Shown here: positions 33,797 to 43,529 of the stretch, in pieces
How positions within the stretch are numbered: position 1 is the first letter of the stretch
How the letters are laid out: each line of letters opens with the position of its first letter
Assembly (NCBI GenBank): GCA_029248335.1
Contig: JAQWJM010000001.1
Span: 1-64,000, forward strand
Direction: 5' to 3'
Origin: UBA12014 sp029248335
GTDB taxonomy: Bacteria; Planctomycetota; Phycisphaerae; Phycisphaerales; SM1A02
DNA length: 64,000 nucleotides
The notes under the pieces: generated by a model
What the model saw: only the letters and a program-made list of their open reading frames with translations
What the model was told of the DNA's origin: nothing
The model's database searches: none
Program-made: the position numbers and the translations under genes

Positions 33797-35305
33797 ATGA
33801 AGAACCCATCCGTCCCCAGTCGTCGCGACTTCATCGCCGTCTCCGCGGTGGGCGCCGCCGGCGCCTTCGTCCGCACGTCCCCGGCGTCCGCCGGGCAGGA
33901 TCAGACCTCCGGAAAGGCGGATCCGCCGGCTCCACCGGGAACGCCGGACGAGATCCGGGTCGCGGTGATCGGCCTCCGCGGGCGAGGCTGGAACCACACC
34001 ATGGGATTCGCCCGGCTGCCGGGGGTCCGCGTGGTTGCGCTCTGCGACGTGGATTCCGAGGTGCTCGCCCGCCGGGCCGCGGAATGCGCCGCGGGCGGGG
34101 AGAAGTGGTCCGGCTTCGAAGTCGACGTGACGGGTGATCCGCGGACGCTGCTCGACCGCGAGGACATCGACGTCATCGCGATCGCCACGCCGAATCACAC
34201 GCATTCGATGCTGGCGTGCTGGGCCCTCGACGCGGGCAAGCACGTCTACTGCGAGAAGCCCGTGTCCCACGTCGTCGAGGAAGGACGTCGAATCGTCGAT
34301 GCGGCGGATCGCACCGGCCTGATCTGCGCGAGCGGCACCCAGGGTCGTTCCGCCGAAAGCGTCCGTGAAGCCATGGCGTTCATCCACGAAGGCGGACTCG
34401 GGGAGGTCCACTGCTCGCGCGGGCTCTGCTACAAGCCGAGGCGGTCCATCGGTGGCGACACCCGGCCCCGCTTCGTCCCCGCATCCGTCGACTACGACCG
34501 CTGGCTCGGTCCGGTCGCCTATCGATCGCTCCAGCGCCCCCGGCTGCATTACGACTGGCACTGGGACCTTCACACCGGCAACGGCGATCTCGGGAACCAG
34601 GGGATCCATCAGATGGACATCGCCCGCTGGGCGCTCGATGCCGATCGGATGCCGGCCCGCGTCGAATCCGTCGGCGGCCGGCTCGGCTACGTCGACGCCG
34701 GCGACTCGCCGAACACCCAGGTCGCGGTGTTCGACTGCGACGGCACCCCGCTGGTCTTCGAGGTCCGCGGACTGCCGAAGGACAAGGCGTCGCAATCGGG
34801 CAAGTGGCAGATGGATCGGTACGAAGGCCAGTCGATCGGCAACGTGATCGAGGGCGAGAACGGCATGGTCCGGGTCTCGAACTCCTACAACCGGGCGGAC
34901 TTCATCGATCGCGACGGGGTCAAGCGGCAGGAATGGAAGGGAGGCGGGGACCACTTCGCCAACTTCATCGAGGCGGTCCGGGCGGACGACCCGACGATCC
35001 TGAACGCTCCGATCGAGGATGGACATCTCTCCTCCGCGTTCTGCCACCTCGGAATCCTCTCCCACGTGCTGGGCGAGGCGGCCGCGCCGGCGGCCGTCGA
35101 TTCCGCGTGGAGCGGTGACGCGGTCGCGCTCGACGGCTGGCGCCGCATGAAGGCGCATCTCGACGCGAACGAGGTGGACCTCACGGCGACCCCGGTCACG
35201 CTGGGGCGGACGCTCCGCGTCACGCCGTCGGGTGATGCGGTGGTCGGTGATCCCGAAGCGACCGCGATGCTCGTGCGGAACGCTCGAGCGCCCTACGCGT
35301 TCTGA
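33797..35305 (+). CDS. Tat-exported Gfo/Idh/MocA-family oxidoreductase
   Basis: A 502-residue protein. The Tat signal has the twin-arginine motif SRRDFI, followed by AVSAVGAAGAFV. The NAD(P)-binding Rossmann start is IRVAVIGLRGRGWNHTMGFA. The family motif EKPVSHVVEEGR follows IAIATPNHTHSMLACWALDA (quoted in part), and GNQGIHQMDIARWAL lies in the C-terminal substrate half. Members oxidise or epimerise sugars and inositols with a tightly bound nicotinamide cofactor. Exported versions are abundant in planctomycetes and are thought to act on glycans in the periplasm. It is 22 nt upstream of the TIM-barrel/DUF6807 gene, which probably acts in the same pathway. Confidence 0.88.
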   Translation: MKNPSVPSRRDFIAVSAVGAAGAFVRTSPASAGQDQTSGKADPPAPPGTPDEIRVAVIGLRGRGWNHTMGFARLPGVRVVALCDVDSEVLARRAAECAAGGEKWSGFEVDVTGDPRTLLDREDIDVIAIATPNHTHSMLACWALDAGKHVYCEKPVSHVVEEGRRIVDAADRTGLICASGTQGRSAESVREAMAFIHEGGLGEVHCSRGLCYKPRRSIGGDTRPRFVPASVDYDRWLGPVAYRSLQRPRLHYDWHWDLHTGNGDLGNQGIHQMDIARWALDADRMPARVESVGGRLGYVDAGDSPNTQVAVFDCDGTPLVFEVRGLPKDKASQSGKWQMDRYEGQSIGNVIEGENGMVRVSNSYNRADFIDRDGVKRQEWKGGGDHFANFIEAVRADDPTILNAPIEDGHLSSAFCHLGILSHVLGEAAAPAAVDSAWSGDAVALDGWRRMKAHLDANEVDLTATPVTLGRTLRVTPSGDAVVGDPEATAMLVRNARAPYAF

Positions 35306-35327
35306 ACGACGTCCAGGAGTCGATCCC

Positions 35328-37085
35328 ATGGCCGAAACATCCGATCCCTCGCGACGCCGCTTCCTGGCGGGTGCGGCCGCATCGGTGGTCGCGGGGCCCG
35401 CGGCCATCGCTTCCGCGATTCGATCAGGTCTCCCGGCCGCAGGTCGCGCCGAATCGAAACTTCGATTCGGCATGGTCACCTATCTCTGGGGTCGGGATCT
35501 TCCGCTGCCCGTCTTGATCGACGCCTGTGCCGCGGCCGGTCTCGACGGCGTCGAACTGCGGACGACCCACGGGCATGCGGTGGAGCGGGGACTCGACGCG
35601 GCGGCGCGGCGGGCGGTTCGCGACCGCTTCGAGGCGTCGCCGGTGGAGATCGTCGGGATCGGCAGCGACGAACGTTTCGACTCGCCTGATCCCGGTCGAC
35701 TCGCGGCCGCCAAGCGGGCGACCCTCGAGTTTCTCGAACTCTCCGCGGCCATCGGCGGCGGTGGGGTCAAGGTCAAGCCCGATTCGTTCCACCTCGGCGT
35801 CGATCCCGACCGCACCATCGAGCAGATCGGTCGGAGTCTCGCCGAGCTCGGGCCCGCCGCCGCCGACCTCGGCCAGGAACTGCGGCTCGAGGTCCACGGC
35901 CAGTGCGCGGACCCGGCGATCATCGGCCGGATCGTCGAGATCGCGGATCATCCCGCGGTCCGGGTCTGCTGGAACTCGAATCCGCGCGATCTCCGTGGTC
36001 GCGGGTTCGCACGCCACTACGAGATGCTTCGGCCGCACTTCGGCGGCACGGTGCACGTCCGGGAGCTGGGGGACGAGCGGTACCCCTCCGCGGACCTGCT
36101 TCGTCGACTGGCCGATGACGACTACTCGGGGATGGTGCTGCTCGAGGCGCACACCCCACGGCCGCGGCATCTGGTCAGTGCGCTCGGGAATCAGGAGGCG
36201 ATGGCGGCGGCCATGACGGCGGATCGTCGCTACGAGACCGACACGCCCGCCGGGACGATCCGGATCGCGCCGAGGCGTCGGGCGCCGAACATGCTCGACG
36301 TCCGATCGGGCGATGAACTGATCGCGACGCTCCGGCTCGGGTCGGCGGAGCGGACGCCGACGGTGTTTCCGTTGAACGCCCCCGGGGAACGCCTGGCGAT
36401 CCGTGGATTCCCGTTCACGCGAAACGTCGGGGAAGCCACCGATCATCCGCATCATCGAGGGCTCTGGTTCGCCCACGGCGACGTCGACGGCCACGACTTC
36501 TGGCACGATCCGAAGTGTCGAGTCCGGGTCCGCGAGCATGCCGTGGAGAACGACTCGGTCCGCTTCGTCGCCGGCTGGATCCGCGAAGGCCGCCCGATCG
36601 CGACGGAGACGCGTCGGATGCGATTCACCGCGACACCACGGCGGCACCGGATCGAGGTCGACATCGAACTCGCGCCGGTCGCTGAATCGATGACGCTGGG
36701 CGACACCAAGGAAGGGGCCTTCGCGGTCCGGCTCGCCCCGACGATGCGGGTCGACGGTCCGGTGGCGCTGGGGCGACTCGAAAACGCCGAAGGGCTCCTC
36801 GACGGAGACTGCTGGGGTCGACGTTCGGACTGGGTGATGGCGGAAGGGCCGATCGACGGTCGGCTGGTCCGGGTCCGGATCGAGGATGCCGATCGCAATC
36901 CGCGGCACCCGACCTGGTGGCACGCCCGGAAGTACGGGCTCCTCGCGGCCAATCCCTTCGGGCGGCGGGCCTTCGAGGGCGGGGGTGAATCCGGTGCGAT
37001 GACCGTCACCCGCGACGCGCCGCTTCGACTCGCCTACGTGGTGACGCTCGAGACGGGCGCGGTGCCGGGCCCGTCCCGGGTCTGA
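35328..37085 (+). CDS. sugar-isomerase-like TIM barrel fused to DUF6807 (PmoA-like) domain, Tat-exported
   Basis: A 585-residue protein with a Tat signal (SRRRFLAGAAASVVAG). Residues about 45-285 are a xylose-isomerase-like/AP-endonuclease-2 barrel: FGMVTYLWGRDLPLPVLIDA, GLDGVELRTTHGH, LRLEVHGQCAD and MVLLEAHTPRP. From about residue 305 a DUF6807 (PmoA-like) beta-domain follows, with its hallmark DHPHHRGLWFAHGDVDGHDF and later GRRSDWVMAEGP and NPRHPTWWHARKYGLLAANP. The two families normally occur as separate proteins. DUF6807 has no proven activity; the barrel suggests sugar epimerisation. A good GGAG site precedes the ATG, and the gene follows the oxidoreductase by 22 nt. Confidence 0.82.
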   Translation: MAETSDPSRRRFLAGAAASVVAGPAAIASAIRSGLPAAGRAESKLRFGMVTYLWGRDLPLPVLIDACAAAGLDGVELRTTHGHAVERGLDAAARRAVRDRFEASPVEIVGIGSDERFDSPDPGRLAAAKRATLEFLELSAAIGGGGVKVKPDSFHLGVDPDRTIEQIGRSLAELGPAAADLGQELRLEVHGQCADPAIIGRIVEIADHPAVRVCWNSNPRDLRGRGFARHYEMLRPHFGGTVHVRELGDERYPSADLLRRLADDDYSGMVLLEAHTPRPRHLVSALGNQEAMAAAMTADRRYETDTPAGTIRIAPRRRAPNMLDVRSGDELIATLRLGSAERTPTVFPLNAPGERLAIRGFPFTRNVGEATDHPHHRGLWFAHGDVDGHDFWHDPKCRVRVREHAVENDSVRFVAGWIREGRPIATETRRMRFTATPRRHRIEVDIELAPVAESMTLGDTKEGAFAVRLAPTMRVDGPVALGRLENAEGLLDGDCWGRRSDWVMAEGPIDGRLVRVRIEDADRNPRHPTWWHARKYGLLAANPFGRRAFEGGGESGAMTVTRDAPLRLAYVVTLETGAVPGPSRV

Positions 37086-37122
37086 TCGGGGGCTCGCGGA
37101 AGACCGCGCCGTCCGGTCCGCG

Positions 37123-37128
37123 TAGCAT
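37123..37128 (+). promoter_or_regulatory. -10-like element, probable leaderless start
   Basis: TAGCAT ends 6 nt before the ATG at 37135. No ribosome site is visible and no clear -35 was found. Confidence 0.4.
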
Positions 37129-37134
37129 GTCCGG

Positions 37135-38073
37135 ATGCGCGTCATCAGCCTGCTGCCGTCGGCCACCGAAGTCCTTTGCGCGATCGGCGGGGAGTCGCTG
37201 CTGGTCGGCCGGAGTCACGAGTGCGATTTTCCATCGTCCGTCGGTGACCGACCGGTGCTCACCGCGGCCCGGACCACCGCGGATTCGAGCGCCGCGATCG
37301 ATCTCGAGGTGCGTGAAGCCCTCGGTGGCGAGGAGGCGTCCGCGTCGGCGAGTCTCTATCACCTCGACGTCGAGCAACTGATCGCCCTCCGCCCCGACGT
37401 GATTCTCACCCAGGATCTGTGCGAGGTGTGTTCGATCGATCTGGCGACGGTCCGCGGTGCGGCGGCGTCGATGCCCGATCCGCCGGAGATCGTCAGCCTC
37501 GATCCCCACACCCTGATGGACGTGTTCGACGACCTGCTCACCGTCGGTCGGGCGGTGGGGCGTGAACGCGAGGCCGAAAAGGCGATGGTCGTGGCCCGCG
37601 ACGGCTACTGGTCCGCGGTCGACTACGTGAACCAGTACGTGCCGGGACCGGAGACGCTCTTCCTCGAGTGGATGGAGCCGGCGTTCGCGGGCGGGCATTG
37701 GACGCCGGGCCTCATCGAGGAGGCGGGCGGTCGGCATTCGCTCAATCCGGTCGGTGCGAAGAGCCGCCAGGTCACGCCCGACGAGATCGTCGCGGCGGCG
37801 CCGGAGCGGATCGTGGTGTGTCCGTGCGGATACGACCTCGACGCCATTCGTCGCGAGCTTCCCGCGCTTCAGGCCTCGGCCTGGTGGCGTGAGCTTCCCG
37901 CGGTGCGGAACGGGGCGGCGAACGCGGTGGTCATGGTCGACGGGAACGCGATGTTCAATCGCCCGGGCCCACGGCTGGTGGACGCCTTCCGATGGCTGGT
38001 GTCCTGGTTCAACGATCGGCCGGAGGTCCTCCCGGCCGGATTCCCCGTCGAGGCGATCTCCACCGCATCCTGA
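37135..38073 (+). CDS. BtuF-like cobalamin-binding protein (periplasmic-binding-protein fold)
   Basis: A 312-residue protein of the BtuF/FecB helical-backbone binding fold. The start RVISLLPSATEVLCAIG and the strand LYHLDVEQLIALRPDVILT are typical. The linker helix and C-terminal lobe (LEWMEPAFAGGHWTPGLIEEAGG) also match. No signal peptide is visible, as in many short BtuF-like proteins, so it may be cytoplasmic. No cobalamin ABC permease or ATPase is adjacent and no cobalamin riboswitch was seen in the 50 nt upstream. Ligand identity is therefore a family inference. Confidence 0.78.
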   Translation: MRVISLLPSATEVLCAIGGESLLVGRSHECDFPSSVGDRPVLTAARTTADSSAAIDLEVREALGGEEASASASLYHLDVEQLIALRPDVILTQDLCEVCSIDLATVRGAAASMPDPPEIVSLDPHTLMDVFDDLLTVGRAVGREREAEKAMVVARDGYWSAVDYVNQYVPGPETLFLEWMEPAFAGGHWTPGLIEEAGGRHSLNPVGAKSRQVTPDEIVAAAPERIVVCPCGYDLDAIRRELPALQASAWWRELPAVRNGAANAVVMVDGNAMFNRPGPRLVDAFRWLVSWFNDRPEVLPAGFPVEAISTAS

Positions 38074-38126
38074 CGGGTCCCGACGCCGATCCTGCCCGTT
38101 CGGCAGTCCGAGCGGTCCCGCATGGC

Positions 38127-38144
38127 CGAAAAACCGGTTTTTCG
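38127..38144 (+). promoter_or_regulatory. 18-bp perfect palindrome upstream of clpB
   Basis: CGAAAAACCGGTTTTTCG is a perfect inverted repeat with no loop, 113 nt before the clpB start. Its AT-rich arms stand out in this GC-rich DNA. It could be a dimeric-repressor operator controlling clpB. As a terminator for the preceding gene it is unlikely, because the symmetric centre leaves no loop. It does not match the CIRCE element. Confidence 0.4.
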
Positions 38145-38257
38145 CGGCTGCTGGAAGGCCTGCCGCCACGTGCGAATCGGCACGCAAGTTGCGACCAGTG
38201 CAGGACATCGGCGACCCGAGGCCTCGAGCCCGGGTGTCGAGAATGGAGATTTCACAC

Positions 38258-40915
38258 ATGCAGATGGACCGATTCACCACCCTCGCCCAGGAGGTTCTTT
38301 CCAACGCCCAGTCGCTCGCGACCGGTCGCAGCCACGGCGAACTCACGCCGCTCCACATCCTCACCGCGATGGTCGAGGATCGGAACGGCGTCGCATCGTC
38401 GATTCTCGCGAAGGCGGGACTGCAGGCCGAGCGGATCCGCGACGTCGCCGAGGCGGAACTGGGACGACGACCGCAGGCGACCGGCACCCAGCCGCGAACC
38501 GCGAACGCCACGATGGAGGTCCTGCAACGGGCCGAGCGTGAAGCGAAGGAACGGAAGGACGCCTACGTTTCGACCGAGCACCTGCTGCTCGGGCTGATGG
38601 AGGTGCCCGGCGACGCCCGGGAGGTCCTCGAGAGTTGCGGTGCGACGCGGGCGGCGATCGACGCGGCGATCGACGGGATCCGGAAGGCCTCCGGCGTGTC
38701 GCAGGTCAACGATGCCGACGCGGAGAGCAACTTCGAGGCGCTCAAGAAGTACGCGATCGACCTGAATGAACGGGCCGCGGCCGGAAAGATCGATCCCGTG
38801 ATCGGTCGGGACGAGGAGATCCGTCGCTGCATGCAGGTGCTTTCGCGCCGCACCAAGAACAACCCCGTGCTGATCGGCGAACCGGGCGTCGGCAAGACCG
38901 CCATCGCGGAAGGGCTCGCCATCCGGATCGTCGATCACGACTGCCCCGAAGGCATGCGGAGTGCGCGGATCATGGCGCTCGACGTCGGTCAGCTCCTCGC
39001 CGGTGCGAAGTTCCGAGGCGAGTTCGAGGAGCGACTGAAGGCCGTCCTCCGGGAGGTCGCGGCCGCGGAAGGCTCGATCATCCTCTTCATCGACGAACTG
39101 CACACCATCGTCGGCGCCGGGCAGGCCGATGGCGCGGTGAGCGCCGGCAACCTGCTGAAGCCCGCGCTGGCGCGGGGCGAGCTCCGGTGCATCGGCGCGA
39201 CGACGCTCGACGAGTACCGGAAGCACATCGAGAAGGACGCCGCGTTCGCCCGCCGGTTCCAGCCGGTGGTGGTGGGCGAGCCGAGCGTGGAGGACACCAT
39301 CGCGATCCTCCGTGGACTCAAGCCGCGCTACGAGGCGCATCACGGCGTCCGGATCCAGGACGGCGCGCTGGTGAACGCGGCGCGGCTGAGCGATCGGTAC
39401 ATCAGCGATCGGTTCCTGCCCGACAAGGCGATCGATCTCCTCGACGAGGCGAGTTCGAAGCTTCGGATCGAGAACGACTCGATGCCCACCGAGCTGGACG
39501 AACTTCGTCGTCGGATCATGCAGCTGGAGATCGAGCGCGAGGCGCTGAAGCTGGAGAGCGAGAAGGATCAGGACGCGCGGAAGCGGCTCGACGTGATCGT
39601 CGAGGAGCTCGCGTCGCTGGAGGAGCGCAACCAGGGGCTCACCGCGAAATGGGAGATCGAAAAGGGCGACCTCGACGCGATCAAGGAGATCAAGGCGGAG
39701 ATCGATCGAAAGCAGACCGAGCTCGAACAGGCGAAGCGACTGAGCGACTTCGAGGCGGCGAGCCGGATCCAGTACGGGGATCTTCGACATCTCGACGAGC
39801 AGCTCGAGTCGGCGGAGCAGGCGCTTCGCGAGCGGGAGGCCGCGGGCGACGCGATGGTGAAGGAGGAGGTCGACAGCGAGATGATCGCCGCGGTCATCGC
39901 CCGCTGGACCGGGATTCCGGTCGACCGGCTGGTCGAGGGTGAACGAGAGAAGCTCCTTCGGATGGAATCGGTGCTCGAGGATCGCGTGGTCGGTCAGGAG
40001 CCGGCGGTCCGGGCGGTGAGCGAGGCGGTCCGTCGGAGTCGCGCGGGTCTCGGCGAGGCGAACCGCCCGATCGGCTCGTTCCTCTTCCTCGGCCCCACCG
40101 GCGTCGGGAAGACCGAGCTCTGCAAGGCCCTCGCGTCGTTCCTCTTCGACACCGAGGACGCGATGGTCCGCATCGACATGAGCGAGTACATGGAGCAGCA
40201 TGCGGTCGCGCGACTCATCGGTGCGCCTCCCGGATACGTGGGGTACGAGGAGGGCGGTCGGCTCACCGAAGCGGTGCGAAGACGACCCTATTCGGTGGTG
40301 CTCTTCGACGAGATGGAGAAGGCGCACCCCGACGTCTCCAACGTCCTGTTGCAGGTGCTGGACGACGGGCGACTCACCGACGGCCAGGGTCGGACCGTCG
40401 ACTTCTCGAACACCATCATCGTGATGACCAGCAACATCGGCAGCCACCAGATCCTCGAGATGACCGAGGGTGGCGCGGTGCACGAGGAGATCGAGGTCCA
40501 CGTGAAGAGTCTCCTCAAGCAGCACCTGCGCCCGGAACTGATCAACCGGATCGACGACACCGTGATCTTCCATCAGCTCGGCCGCGAGCAGTTGAAGGGC
40601 ATCGTCGGGATCCAGGTCGACCTGGTCCGGCAACGACTCGCGGATCGCGGTCTCGGCCTGGAAGTCGACGCCGACGCGATGCACGCGCTCGCCTCGGAGG
40701 GATTCGATCCCCAGTTCGGTGCCAGGCCGCTGAAGCGGGTGGTCCAGCAGCGGATCGAGAATCCCATCGCGACCCGGATCCTGTCAGGCGCGTACGAGGA
40801 GGGCGACACGATCCTGGTGTCGATCACCGGTGAGCAGTTCGGTTTCGATCGGCGGCCGGCGTCGCCCGCCGATTCCGATCCGGAGGTCTTCGAGGCGGAA
40901 CTCGTCGAGGACTGA
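38258..40915 (+). CDS. clpB: ATP-dependent disaggregase ClpB
   Basis: An 885-residue Hsp100 chaperone that works with DnaK to solubilise aggregates. Seen in order are the Clp N-domain (MQMDRFTTLAQEVLSNAQ onward), the first AAA+ module with Walker A GEPGVGKTAIAEGLA (about residue 207) and Walker B IILFIDELHT, the coiled-coil middle domain (about 400-530), and the second AAA+ module with Walker A GPTGVGKTELCKAL (about 612) and VVLFDEMEKAHPDV. A C-terminal D2-small domain follows (FDPQFGARPLKRVVQQ). The ATG at 38258 has a GGAG site 9 nt upstream; an ATG at 38243 lacks one. The palindrome upstream may regulate it. Confidence 0.96.
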   Translation: MQMDRFTTLAQEVLSNAQSLATGRSHGELTPLHILTAMVEDRNGVASSILAKAGLQAERIRDVAEAELGRRPQATGTQPRTANATMEVLQRAEREAKERKDAYVSTEHLLLGLMEVPGDAREVLESCGATRAAIDAAIDGIRKASGVSQVNDADAESNFEALKKYAIDLNERAAAGKIDPVIGRDEEIRRCMQVLSRRTKNNPVLIGEPGVGKTAIAEGLAIRIVDHDCPEGMRSARIMALDVGQLLAGAKFRGEFEERLKAVLREVAAAEGSIILFIDELHTIVGAGQADGAVSAGNLLKPALARGELRCIGATTLDEYRKHIEKDAAFARRFQPVVVGEPSVEDTIAILRGLKPRYEAHHGVRIQDGALVNAARLSDRYISDRFLPDKAIDLLDEASSKLRIENDSMPTELDELRRRIMQLEIEREALKLESEKDQDARKRLDVIVEELASLEERNQGLTAKWEIEKGDLDAIKEIKAEIDRKQTELEQAKRLSDFEAASRIQYGDLRHLDEQLESAEQALREREAAGDAMVKEEVDSEMIAAVIARWTGIPVDRLVEGEREKLLRMESVLEDRVVGQEPAVRAVSEAVRRSRAGLGEANRPIGSFLFLGPTGVGKTELCKALASFLFDTEDAMVRIDMSEYMEQHAVARLIGAPPGYVGYEEGGRLTEAVRRRPYSVVLFDEMEKAHPDVSNVLLQVLDDGRLTDGQGRTVDFSNTIIVMTSNIGSHQILEMTEGGAVHEEIEVHVKSLLKQHLRPELINRIDDTVIFHQLGREQLKGIVGIQVDLVRQRLADRGLGLEVDADAMHALASEGFDPQFGARPLKRVVQQRIENPIATRILSGAYEEGDTILVSITGEQFGFDRRPASPADSDPEVFEAELVED

Positions 40916-40939
40916 TTCGGAGCGAGGCGATGCAGCGGC

Positions 40940-40945
40940 TAGGCT
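40940..40945 (+). promoter_or_regulatory. -10-like element, probable leaderless start
   Basis: TAGGCT ends 6 nt before the ATG at 40952. The gap contains no ribosome site. Confidence 0.4.
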
Positions 40946-40951
40946 GCTCGC

Positions 40952-43270
40952 ATGCTCCACCTCAGTCTTCGCCGTACCTTCGCATCGCTCGCCCTGTGTC
41001 CCGTCCTTCTCGGAGTCGTCTCCGTCGAGGCGCAGGGGCAGGACGGATCCCGTCCGCTCTCCGTGGAACGGATCTACGGGTCCGGCGAGTTCTCCGCGGA
41101 GGGGTTCGGTCCGGTCCGGTGGTTGGCGGACGGCGGTTACACCGTGCTCGAGCGGGACGACGACGGCCAGTCGGAGATCGCGCGATACGACCCCGGGACC
41201 GGGGCCCGCACGGTGCTGGTGTCCGCCTCGAGCCTGACTCCGGAGGGCGCGTCGCGTTCGATTCCGATCGCGGACTACCGGTGGTCCGACGATGGTCGGA
41301 AACTGCTCGTGTTCACCAACACCCGACGGGTCTGGCGACAGCACTCCCGCGGCGACTACTGGGTCCTCGACCTCGCCGACGATTCATTTCGACGGATCGG
41401 CGGGGATCTGGAGCGGACCCGTCACCAGTTCGCGAAGTTCTCCCCCGCCGGTGACGCCGTCGCCTTCGTGCATCGAAACGACCTCTGGGTCGAATCGCTC
41501 GACGGCGGGGGACCGGTGCCGCTGACCTCCGACGGATCGTCGACGCTCATCAACGGAACCTTCGACTGGGTCTACGAGGAGGAGTGGTCGCTTCGTGACG
41601 GATTCCGGTGGAGCCCCGACGGGCGCCGAATCGCCTTCTGGCAGATCGACGACGACGGCGTGGAGCGTTTTCCCCTGGTGGATCTGACCGCCGGTCCGTA
41701 TCCCGACATCAAGTGGATCCACTACCCGAAGGCAGGCACCACCAACCCGAAGTGCCGGATCGGCGTCGTCGACGTGGCTCGCGATCCCGCCGGTGCGTCC
41801 GGAGGCGAGCGCATCGGTCCCGGTGGCGACGTCCGATGGCTCGATCTTCCCGGCGATCTGCGGGACGACTACGTCGCACGGATGGAATGGACGCCCGACG
41901 GGCACCTGCTGATCCAGCGGGTCAACCGGCGGCAGGACACGGTGACGGTGCTCGACGTCGATCCCGTCGACTGGAACGCCCGCGTGGTGTTCGAGGATCG
42001 GGACGACGCGTGGGTGGAGATCTGCGACGACGTGGTCTGGCTCGACGAGGATGGCCGGCGGTTCACGTGGACGAGCGAGCGTGGCGGATGGCGGCAGGTC
42101 TGGATCGTCGATCGCGACGGTGGCGAGCCGGTCTGCCTCACCCCGCGATCCGAGGACGTGACCTCGGTGCTGAAGATCGATCCGGTCGGTGATCGGCTCT
42201 GGTTTCTCGCCGCGCCCGACGATCCGACGCGACGGTTCCTGCACGTGCAGTCGCTCTCCGGCGGCGAGCCCCGACGGGTCACGCCGGCGGACCAGCCGGG
42301 CTGGCACGACTATCAGATCTCCGGCGACGGTCGGTTCGCGATCCACCGCTGGTCGTCGAGCACGGTGCCCCCGCAGGTCGAACTGGTGCGACTGCCCGGA
42401 CACGAGGTGGTCGGTCACTTTCCCACCGTCCGAAACGAAACGCTCGCGGCGAAGATCGAGACGTTGCCGCCGGTGGAGCGTTCCTTCTTCGAGGTCGAGC
42501 TGCCCGACGGGACGATGCTCGACGGTTGGATGATGTTCCCGCCGGATTTCGATCCCGACGCGGGGCGTTGGCCGCTGTTGATGTACGTCTACGGGGAACC
42601 CGCGGCCACCACCGTGAACGACCGATGGGACGGCGGAAATCTCTGGCACCGACTGCTGGCCGAACAGGGGTACGTGGTCGCGAGCGTCGACAATCGCGGC
42701 ACGCCGGCGCCGAAGGGGCGGGCGTGGCGGAAGAGCGTCTACGGCGAGGTCGGCGTGCTCGCGTCGCAGGATCAGGCCGACGCGGTCCGGGCGCTCCTTG
42801 CGACCCACGACTGGCTCGATCCCGAACGGGTGGGCAGCTGGGGCTGGTCGGGTGGCGGGTCCATGACCTTGAACGCGTTGTTCCGTCACCCCGAGCTCTA
42901 CGCGGCGGGAATCGCCGTGGCCTTCGTCTCCGACCAGCGGTACTACGACACGATCTACCAGGAACGTTTCATGAACACGCCGCAGGCGAATCCCGAGGGC
43001 TACCGGGCGGGCTCGCCGATCCACCACGCGGCGGGACTCGAGGATCCGGTGCTGCTCGTCTACGGCACCGGCGACGACAACTGCCACTACCAGAACCTCG
43101 AAGCCCTGGTCGACGAACTCGTGCGACACGGCAAGCCGTTCGATCAGTTGTCCTATCCCAATCGGAGCCACGGCATCCACGAAGGCGCCGGCACCACGAG
43201 GCACCTGCGAAACTCGATGCTCCGCTGGTGGAACCGCAATCTCGCACCCGGCCCGAAGCCGGCGGAATGA
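40952..43270 (+). CDS. dipeptidyl peptidase IV-like serine peptidase (family S9)
   Basis: A 772-residue exported peptidase. The signal peptide is LALCPVLLGVVSVEAQG, with cleavage near residue 27. Residues about 40-500 are the DPP-IV beta-propeller and carry the double-Glu N-terminus-binding motif (DWVYEEEW). The alpha/beta-hydrolase domain follows, with nucleophile Ser in GWSGGGSM (about 633), Asp in YGTGDDNCHYQN (about 709) and His in RSHGIHEG (about 739). It should release dipeptides, preferring Pro or Ala at position 2. The gene stands alone between clpB and the PEP-CTERM-like protein. Confidence 0.92.
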   Translation: MLHLSLRRTFASLALCPVLLGVVSVEAQGQDGSRPLSVERIYGSGEFSAEGFGPVRWLADGGYTVLERDDDGQSEIARYDPGTGARTVLVSASSLTPEGASRSIPIADYRWSDDGRKLLVFTNTRRVWRQHSRGDYWVLDLADDSFRRIGGDLERTRHQFAKFSPAGDAVAFVHRNDLWVESLDGGGPVPLTSDGSSTLINGTFDWVYEEEWSLRDGFRWSPDGRRIAFWQIDDDGVERFPLVDLTAGPYPDIKWIHYPKAGTTNPKCRIGVVDVARDPAGASGGERIGPGGDVRWLDLPGDLRDDYVARMEWTPDGHLLIQRVNRRQDTVTVLDVDPVDWNARVVFEDRDDAWVEICDDVVWLDEDGRRFTWTSERGGWRQVWIVDRDGGEPVCLTPRSEDVTSVLKIDPVGDRLWFLAAPDDPTRRFLHVQSLSGGEPRRVTPADQPGWHDYQISGDGRFAIHRWSSSTVPPQVELVRLPGHEVVGHFPTVRNETLAAKIETLPPVERSFFEVELPDGTMLDGWMMFPPDFDPDAGRWPLLMYVYGEPAATTVNDRWDGGNLWHRLLAEQGYVVASVDNRGTPAPKGRAWRKSVYGEVGVLASQDQADAVRALLATHDWLDPERVGSWGWSGGGSMTLNALFRHPELYAAGIAVAFVSDQRYYDTIYQERFMNTPQANPEGYRAGSPIHHAAGLEDPVLLVYGTGDDNCHYQNLEALVDELVRHGKPFDQLSYPNRSHGIHEGAGTTRHLRNSMLRWWNRNLAPGPKPAE

Positions 43271-43529
43271 CCCTTCACGCGTGACCAGCGGGATCCGGCC
43301 CGCGGATATCGGTCTTCGCGCGTCCTCGCAGGTCCTACGAACGGCGCCCCCGGTCCGAGCGGGGCCGCGCTGACCGTCACATTCCGCGCTGCTCCTCCGC
43401 GCGGTGATCAACAGCGTCCTCGATGCTTGCCCGGCGATTCTCGCGGGGCATCCTTGTCATGTCCTCCCGGATCTCGTCACCCGTCGTCGGGGTCGGATCC
43501 GCGAAGGCGACTCAAGGAAATCGAAAGAC

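Noticed and set aside
30284..35479. A minus-strand open frame of 1731 codons across the RND pump and oxidoreductase genes
   Set aside because: It runs antisense through three well-supported genes and shows no family sequence. Long antisense frames are expected in DNA this GC-rich.
38127..38144. The palindrome as a rho-independent terminator of the BtuF-like gene
   Set aside because: A perfect palindrome leaves no loop and the stem is AT-rich, so the hairpin would be poor, although the T-run on one arm first suggested it.
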